NCBI RefSeq assembly: GCF_000224145.3
Contig: NW_004190397.2
Coordinates: 663,196-727,195, forward strand
DNA length: 64,000 bases
From: Ciona intestinalis
Taxonomy: Eukaryota > Chordata > Ascidiacea > Phlebobranchia > Cionidae
Direction of reading: 5' to 3'
Part shown: piece by piece, positions 62,193-64,000 of the stretch
How the letters are laid out: the number at the start of each line of letters is the position of its first letter
How positions within the stretch are numbered: the first letter of the stretch is position 1
Position numbers and translations under genes: made by a program
The notes under the pieces: model-generated
The model's input: only the letters and a program-made list of their open reading frames with translations
Databases searched by the model: none
What the model was told of the DNA's origin: nothing

Positions 62193-62340
62193 CAGTGGCG
62201 CAGCCAGATAAAAAAAAACGGGGGTGGGTTTAATCAAAAAAATTTCAAAAAAATTGTTTTTTAAATTTTTTTTTAATTAATTTTTTTATGGGTTTCAAAG
62301 GGGGGGGGGGGGTTGCGACAACTCCCTGGCTGCGCCACGG
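62193..62340. mobile_element. 148-base hAT-type MITE (CAGTGGCGCAGCCAG)
   Basis: Terminal inverted repeats CAGTGGCGCAGCCAG / CTGGCTGCGCCACGG, flanked by an 8-base target duplication with one mismatch (TCTCCATG at 62185-62192, TCTGCATG at 62341-62348). Centre is A/T homopolymers and a run of 12 or more G. It inserted 9 bases after the donor of SRGAP exon 8. Confidence 0.88.
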
Positions 62341-62379
62341 TCTGCATGTTTTTAAATTTTCGATTCTGTACTTGTAGGT

Positions 62380-62480
62380 GTGGGTTGGGACAGGGCACCT
62401 TTACAGTACGTAGCATCCAAATATCATAATCATGTTTTAAACAACAAAATACGGTCTGTGGGAATCATAAGAATACGTTT
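62380..62480 (-). mobile_element. TAGTAGGGTGGGG MITE, copy 23, truncated
   Basis: Starts GTAGGTGTGGGTTGGGACAG and ends in the centre (GAATCATAAGAATACGTTTT); the right third is gone. Confidence 0.75.
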
Positions 62481-62613
62481 TTTTTATTATGTGTGTGAGG
62501 TCCTTGTCAAGGATTTAGGCCAGATTTGTCTCATGGCCCCAACACCCAAAAAGCCATAACATATACACATAGGCGCCGATTTTTTTAAATTGCAGAAGAG
62601 GCCACGTTTATGA

Positions 62614-62621
62614 TGACGTCA
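62614..62621. promoter_or_regulatory. CRE-type palindrome TGACGTCA
   Basis: In a CpG-richer stretch (about 62570-63080) of the SRGAP intron after exon 8; may mark another internal promoter. Confidence 0.35.
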
Positions 62622-63227
62622 TTCATTTTGCAGAAATTAGGAAAATACGGTATACGCGATTTTTTTATCACTCGCGCCAAAACACGATTAAGCTATACTT
62701 TCCATGGCAGCAGTAACAATAACGGCGACTATTAAAGTTTGCCAAAGCTGCTGCCTATTGTTCATGCGGGTATGAAACTGGCAAAATCACACAGTCAAAC
62801 TCGTTCGCCGTTCTTTGAAGGACGTTGTTCGTACGATACGCACACGAACATTAATGACGCCTCAACAAACATCAATGCTGTTGATTATTACATAGGTCTT
62901 AATTTTGTACAGATCTAGTGTTTGTGGGGTTTTTAAATCATTAAAACTGTTTGTAGATCGTTTTTAAGCGATTCGCAACATAGGCTTTGCCTGTCAATCG
63001 TTACTTCGATGACGAATTAATTTTACGAGCAGCTAAAGTTTGTTCCAAAATATGTAGCAAGCACCTATGTCTGCAGATGGCTGTTAAAGTACTTAAGTTG
63101 AACCCAAGGACATCTTCCACGCAAAAAGATTAAACCGTTAAGTTAAAGCTTTAATGTGTTTAATACAGACCGATGTATGTGTTATTTGTTTTATTTTAAT
63201 ACAGTCGTTGTATAACCGTATTTCAAG

Positions 63228-63277
63228 NNNNNNNNNNNNNNNNNNNNNNNNNNNNNNNNNNNNNNNNNNNNNNNNNN
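63228..63277. other. Assembly gap (50 N)
   Basis: It may hide part of SRGAP, since the phase between exon 8 and the next candidate exon does not fit. The right side is an 80-base tandem duplication (63278-63400, CCAAAAGTATTTTATCAAAA). Confidence 0.95.
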
Positions 63278-63676
63278 CTATTTATTTGTATACCAAAAGT
63301 ATTTTATCAAAACATTTTTGTTTATTTTTAGTTTTTAGGTTTATATTTTATACACCAAAAGTGTTTTATTAAAACATTTTTGTCGATTCTTTTTTTTGCC
63401 TTATATTTTGTTTAAAAAAGTTTAATTATAATTTTAAAGTAAATTTTTTGTTTGTTTTTTTCTACAGAAATCCCTATAGCTGAAACTAGCACATTTACAA
63501 GGTATGTGACTTCTTATTGGTTATGTTTATTGTTTATTATGTTATTTATATCAGAGTTGGCATTTTTTATTGTACTTGATGTAGATATATTTCAAATTGT
63601 CCTATTTATTTTTCAATAACAACAAAAACACCCAACTCTGAAAATATCAATTTACAGATAGTTATCTATATTATGT

Positions 63677-63892
63677 ATAGTAGGGTGGGGGAAGATGGGA
63701 CACCTTTCATTTTATTTTCTTGTCCCATTTGGTAGTAAACAAAGAACATTCAAAGAATTATAAAAACCGTATTTTCAAGACTCCCATAGACCGTTATTAA
63801 TTGTTTAAAACACAATCAGGATATTTGGATAATATGTGCTTAAGATGTCCCATCTTACCCCACAATACCTGTCCCATCTTACCCCACATATA
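63677..63892 (+). mobile_element. TAGTAGGGTGGGG MITE, copy 24, right end duplicated
   Basis: Left repeat TAGTAGGGTGGGGGAAGATG is the family consensus. The right terminus appears twice in a row (TGTCCCATCTTACCCCACA at 63847 and 63870), an early form of the array at 56983. Confidence 0.87.
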
Positions 63893-64000
63893 ATAAGAAC
63901 AAACAAGGAAATTTTTAAAAATAGAAGTTTTCCCCAATTTTATTTTCCCTTTAAAAAACGATCAATTTGCGCTAGATAAAGAAAATTTTTCTACACAGAA

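Noticed and set aside
1-64000. LTR retroelements, viral genes or CRISPR arrays
   Set aside because: No reverse transcriptase, capsid or envelope motifs, no long terminal repeats, and none of the tandem arrays has the spacer-repeat plan of CRISPR.

Overview
The window is animal DNA that reads as a tunicate, most likely a Ciona-type sea squirt. It is AT-rich, with short multi-exon genes in a compact layout. Gene bodies match chordate proteins best. Strong 3' splice sites sit just before start codons with no visible upstream exon, which fits the spliced-leader trans-splicing and operons known in Ciona. Introns are crowded with a tRNA-headed SINE, a second SINE-like family and short inverted-repeat DNA elements (MITEs). 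The organism is inferred from this combination, not from a species marker.

Layout, left to right: the 3' end of QRSL1 (+); MNS1 (-); phosphoglucomutase PGM1 (-), head-to-head with an arrestin-domain gene ARRDC (+, nine exons); an unrecognised 16-exon gene (-, 13863-18626) whose 15 introns are all phase 0; the last exon of a kelch-repeat gene behind a 500-N gap; intronless ECD and intronless ACSS1 (+), arranged like an operon; MRPL19 (+), with an internal duplicated block that looks like two unmerged haplotypes; MRPS15 (-), tail-to-tail with MRPL19; ELAC1 (RNase Z, +, one reading-frame break); PLA2G6 (+); and the first eight coding exons of a SRGAP-type F-BAR/RhoGAP gene (+, from 45989 past the window end), with a roughly 10-kb first intron that may host internal promoters and a small minus-strand gene.

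Many genes serve mitochondria or core metabolism: QRSL1 (mitochondrial Gln-tRNA synthesis), MRPL19 and MRPS15 (mitoribosome), ACSS1 (mitochondrial acetate activation), PGM1 (glucose phosphate interconversion), ELAC1 (tRNA 3' processing) and PLA2G6 (phospholipid remodelling). MNS1 (cilia) and SRGAP (membrane and actin remodelling) are unrelated.

The less ordinary signals are: an all-phase-0 gene with a duplicated two-exon module; SINE tails abutting six host 3' splice sites; MITE ends multiplied into tandem arrays; two introns in which the exon-end/splice-donor boundary has been tandemly duplicated; a polyA-signal/trans-splice-acceptor junction between ECD and ACSS1; and eight TGACGTCA palindromes clustered at gene starts and in suspected promoters. 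No viral or LTR element was recognised.
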